From Heterobasidion occidentale (lineage: Eukaryota > Basidiomycota > Agaricomycetes > Russulales > Bondarzewiaceae), in the NCBI GenBank assembly GCA_039111635.1, contig JBCAQO010000012.1, positions 434,001 through 498,000 on the forward strand: a stretch of DNA of 64,000 nucleotides, in the 5' to 3' direction. The stretch's first letter is position 1; every line of letters starts with the position of its first letter. A program made the position numbers and the translations under genes. The notes under the pieces were generated by a model. The model worked only from the letters and a program-made list of their open reading frames with translations, had not been told where the DNA came from and did not search any database. Positions 61,444 through 64,000 of this stretch are shown one piece after another.

Positions 61444-63475
61444 CTATATCCTCGCCATGCACTGGTTGCTCACGGGGCCGTTACCCAGCTCTACCCCAAT
61501 TTTTCTGACCATATCAAGGCCAAGAGACGCCAACGCCGTCTTCCACACGGCCCTCCGCCTCCGCCCTTCGAACACTTCCAACGACCTCTCACCAGTTTCG
61601 CCCTCGGGACCGAACACGAACACAGCGTTCTCCGACGAAGACCATGGCGCTTGTCCATACGCGAACGTGAGCCAGCGGGTCTGGAGAGTGGTCCGGATGT
61701 TGGTATACGTGCAGAACGAAACGGGCGGAAGCGTCCATTGGCCGCCGAAGCAGTACGGGTCGGACGAGGCGGAGGATACCGAGTCGGCGGGGAAGACATC
61801 GCCGTCGTCGGATTCGTCATCGTCGGAGAAGGACTCGAATGTGTCAAAAGAGTCGAAAGAATCAAACGCATCGAACGAGGGAGTGTCGTCCGCAGGAGGG
61901 GCGGTGTCGAAGAGGAACAGCACGTCCGCTCCGTGGTGTGGGATCCCACGCTTGGGGGTCTCTTGGTCGAAGACATATCGCCACACCTTTGCACCATGGC
62001 CTGCTCCTGCACTCCTGAACGTCTCGGTGATACGATCCACCGGCCATGCGACACGCGCATCGTTGACGAGCTCGAGCACACGCTCCGGGAGCTCGTCAGG
62101 GTGCGTGTGCGTGTCGATATCATACGCCCGCAGGAGAGGGGCTGCGCGGGAGAGCGACCCGCAGATGGCCTTCAAGCGACGCACGGCGCCGGATGGCGTC
62201 CATAGCGATGCAGAATGTTCGAAGGCAGACGACTCACATGCACAGTCGCCTATCATGATCGATTGCGGCACTCGGGAATGGGAGTGGGCAAGGTGCCGCG
62301 AAAGCGCTTCGAACGGCTCGTGCGTCTGGTGCTGGTGATGGGGGTGACCCTCGGGGAAGAGAAGGTCCTTCCAGCCATCAATGAAGAACGTGCCATCGTT
62401 GACCGCGTGACCACAAAAATTGAGCGACAGGAGTTTGTCAACGTCGACTCTGCGCAACTCTTCGACGGTCGAGAGATGCAGGGCGGACATGGCACGGAAG
62501 ACATGCGAGCCAGCGCTTGAGACGTCGGGGATGGTATCAATGAGAGGACTCTGGATGATGGCGCGGTGGAAGAGCGGATGAGAAGCATTGGCATGGGAAG
62601 TAAGATGGCAGAGAATGTCAAACGCGCCCGTGTCTTGTCCGATAAGGGTGATGTTTGATGGATCCCCGCCAAAATCAGCAATGAAGTGATGGACCCACTC
62701 AAGCGCCCTGCGTTGATCAATAAGGCCATAGTTGCCCACGCCAAAGTCTCCTGCGTGCGAGTTATCTTCCAACAACTTCGGGCTGGCCGCGAAGCCGAGG
62801 AAACCCAAACGATAGCTTGCAAAAGCTTAAGTTATACGGGGAAGGAGATAAGAGTCATGAGACTCACTTGATAGTCACGAGAACGATAGGTTTCCCCAAC
62901 TGGACGCTACTTTGAACAAGCGCGCCTCCGTCGTAGAGCCAATGAGATCCACTTCCACAGTTACCGCCACTGAAACAGCGTTTAGCATTGGAGCCTGAAA
63001 TGAATGACGATCATGAACTCATAGCTCACCCATGGATCCAAATCATCACCGGGATCCGCGACTGGCGAGTGAGACCTGCAGGGCAGGTAATGTTCAGGTT
63101 CAAGCATTCGAATTCGCTCTGCTTGAGGTTTTGCGGTTGACATTCGTCTTTGGGAAAGCCGAAAAGTGTCTCCTCGATGGGAGCGCTTCTGGGCTGAGGA
63201 CAAATGGGACTACAATCGACGAGGACGCATGAGCAAAGGAACAGGCCGAGAGGGGCTCTAACCCACCCATGTCGTGTAGCATCAGTATGAGAATGATATG
63301 CTGTGAAGAGCCTCGATTGGCGGAATCGGGCGGGGATGCTAGCATATTTGATGCCCCTGAACTGAAGGACAGACGTGTTGGGGGCGGAGAGAGAGCTCAG
63401 GACGCCGGTGAAGGTGGTCTTGAGCGTCGTGTGACGAACAATAGGATCGGGAAGGGGAGCGACCTGGACACCCAT
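61444..63475 (-). CDS. Type-B carboxylesterase-like protein lacking the catalytic serine
   Basis: Alpha/beta-hydrolase of the carboxylesterase family, about 560 residues. Start at 63475 (MGVQVAPLPDPIVRHTTLKT); no signal peptide there. Family blocks: VLQFRGIKYASIPARF, ECLNLNITCPAG, RIPVMIWIHG with GGNCGSGS after an intron (oxyanion region), VLVTINYRLGFLGF, and WVHHFIADFGGDPSNITLIG. The nucleophile elbow that should read GxSxG is GQDTG, so Ser is replaced by Asp. The His region is present (RGIPHHGADVLFLFD). A Ser/Asp/Phe-rich low-complexity insert follows (FDAFDSFDSFDTFESFSDDD). Four introns. The protein is probably not an esterase in the usual sense. Confidence 0.8.
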
Positions 63476-64000
63476 ATTCACAAGGTCGAGAGGGGGTAAT
63501 GAAGGGCGAGGGAGAGGGAGAGTGGACCAGGCCAAGGCAATGAGGTGGCATGATATAGTACGGGGGGACTCCCAGGACGGGTTCAAGGGAGTTCTGGAAT
63601 CCAGCGCATCCGCCCGCTGATGTCGATCGTATTTGGCCCCAGTATGCAGAAAACTCGAGCTGTGTTCCCAAACGGGAAACCCGCCGAATGGTAAACGAAC
63701 GAACGCCCACACGTGATTCGGGTGATCCCGCGCGATCCCCTCAGAGACCCTACAGAGAGGGCCAGAAAGAGCTGGAACAGCATGTTGCGCAGGTCCGGCC
63801 CCGAGGCACGAGTGGTGACACAGATGACGAGCGACTCGTCAACGCCCCTCTTCGTCACATTGCGATCATTTGTCGGGCGGTGATATCACGAGACCTGCTG
63901 CGTCGGGATTTGCCAGCTCAGAGTTGGAGAGGAGAAATGGAGGGCGACGAGTCGTTTCGTACCTCCGGTGCATCCAGTCAGCTGGTTCAGGCGATGGAAG
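63476..64000. other. Upstream of the carboxylesterase, to the window end
   Basis: A minus-strand frame at 63583-63858 contains a hydrophobic MLFQLFLALSVGSL, which could be a leader for an alternative first exon of the esterase, but no splice join was convincing. Nothing else seen. Confidence 0.35.

Noticed and set aside
63583..63858. Alternative signal-peptide exon for the carboxylesterase
   Set aside because: A hydrophobic leader is visible, but I could not find a donor and acceptor joining it in phase to the esterase, and the ATG at 63475 already gives a family-like N-terminus.

Overview
The window looks like nuclear DNA of a filamentous basidiomycete, most probably a wood-decaying agaricomycete (Polyporales-like). 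Genes are dense and carry many 50-70 nt GT-AG introns. Coding regions are GC-rich. The gene set is fungal: TOK-type potassium channel, Fet3/Ftr1 iron uptake, a basidiomycete-type protein kinase, a HET-domain protein, and a secreted cellulase with a CBM1 module. I see no CRISPR array, tRNA, rRNA or recognisable intact transposon. The lineage call is inference from gene content; the gene identities rest on motifs read from the translations.

Layout. 0-9 kb: membrane protein of unknown role (+), COG8 Golgi tether (-), oxysterol-binding protein (-), pRiA4b ORF-3-like protein (+). 9-21 kb: HXXXD acyltransferase (+), histidine protein methyltransferase Hpm1 (-), two-pore TOK1 channel (-), orotate phosphoribosyltransferase URA5 (+), Derlin (-), basidiomycete kinase-like gene (+). 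21-30 kb: mitochondrial DEAD-box helicase MSS116-like (+), coiled-coil protein (+), CTP synthase (-), acetoin/diacetyl-reductase-like SDR (+) followed by a decayed second SDR copy. 31-37 kb: HET-domain protein (-), hypothetical gene (-), S10 serine carboxypeptidase (+). 37-45 kb: high-affinity iron-uptake cluster with FET3 ferroxidase (-) divergent from FTR1 permease (+), then a tandem second FTR1 (+). 45-48 kb: gene-poor stretch with three more iron-type GATA motifs. 48-52 kb: CIA1 (Fe-S protein assembly, +) convergent with SEH1 nucleoporin (-). 52-57 kb: cytosolic GH1 beta-glucosidase (+) and secreted CBM1-GH5 endoglucanase (-). 57-64 kb: NmrA/HTATIP2-like oxidoreductase (+), HIS5 aminotransferase (-), carboxylesterase-like protein (-).

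The clearest functional unit is iron uptake. Fet3 oxidises Fe(II) and Ftr1 carries the product inward. The FET3-FTR1 intergenic region and the second FTR1 promoter carry exact ATCWGATAA motifs, the site class bound by fungal iron-repressor GATA factors. A near-identical promoter block sits about 180 bp before both FTR1 start codons. GH1 and CBM1-GH5 together can turn cellulose into glucose.

Annotation caution: at least a dozen conserved housekeeping genes contain one or more single-base frame breaks, nearly all in short homopolymers and nearly all cured by adding one base. I read these as sequencing or assembly indels, not pseudogenes. CDS spans below run from first to last codon and include introns and these breaks.
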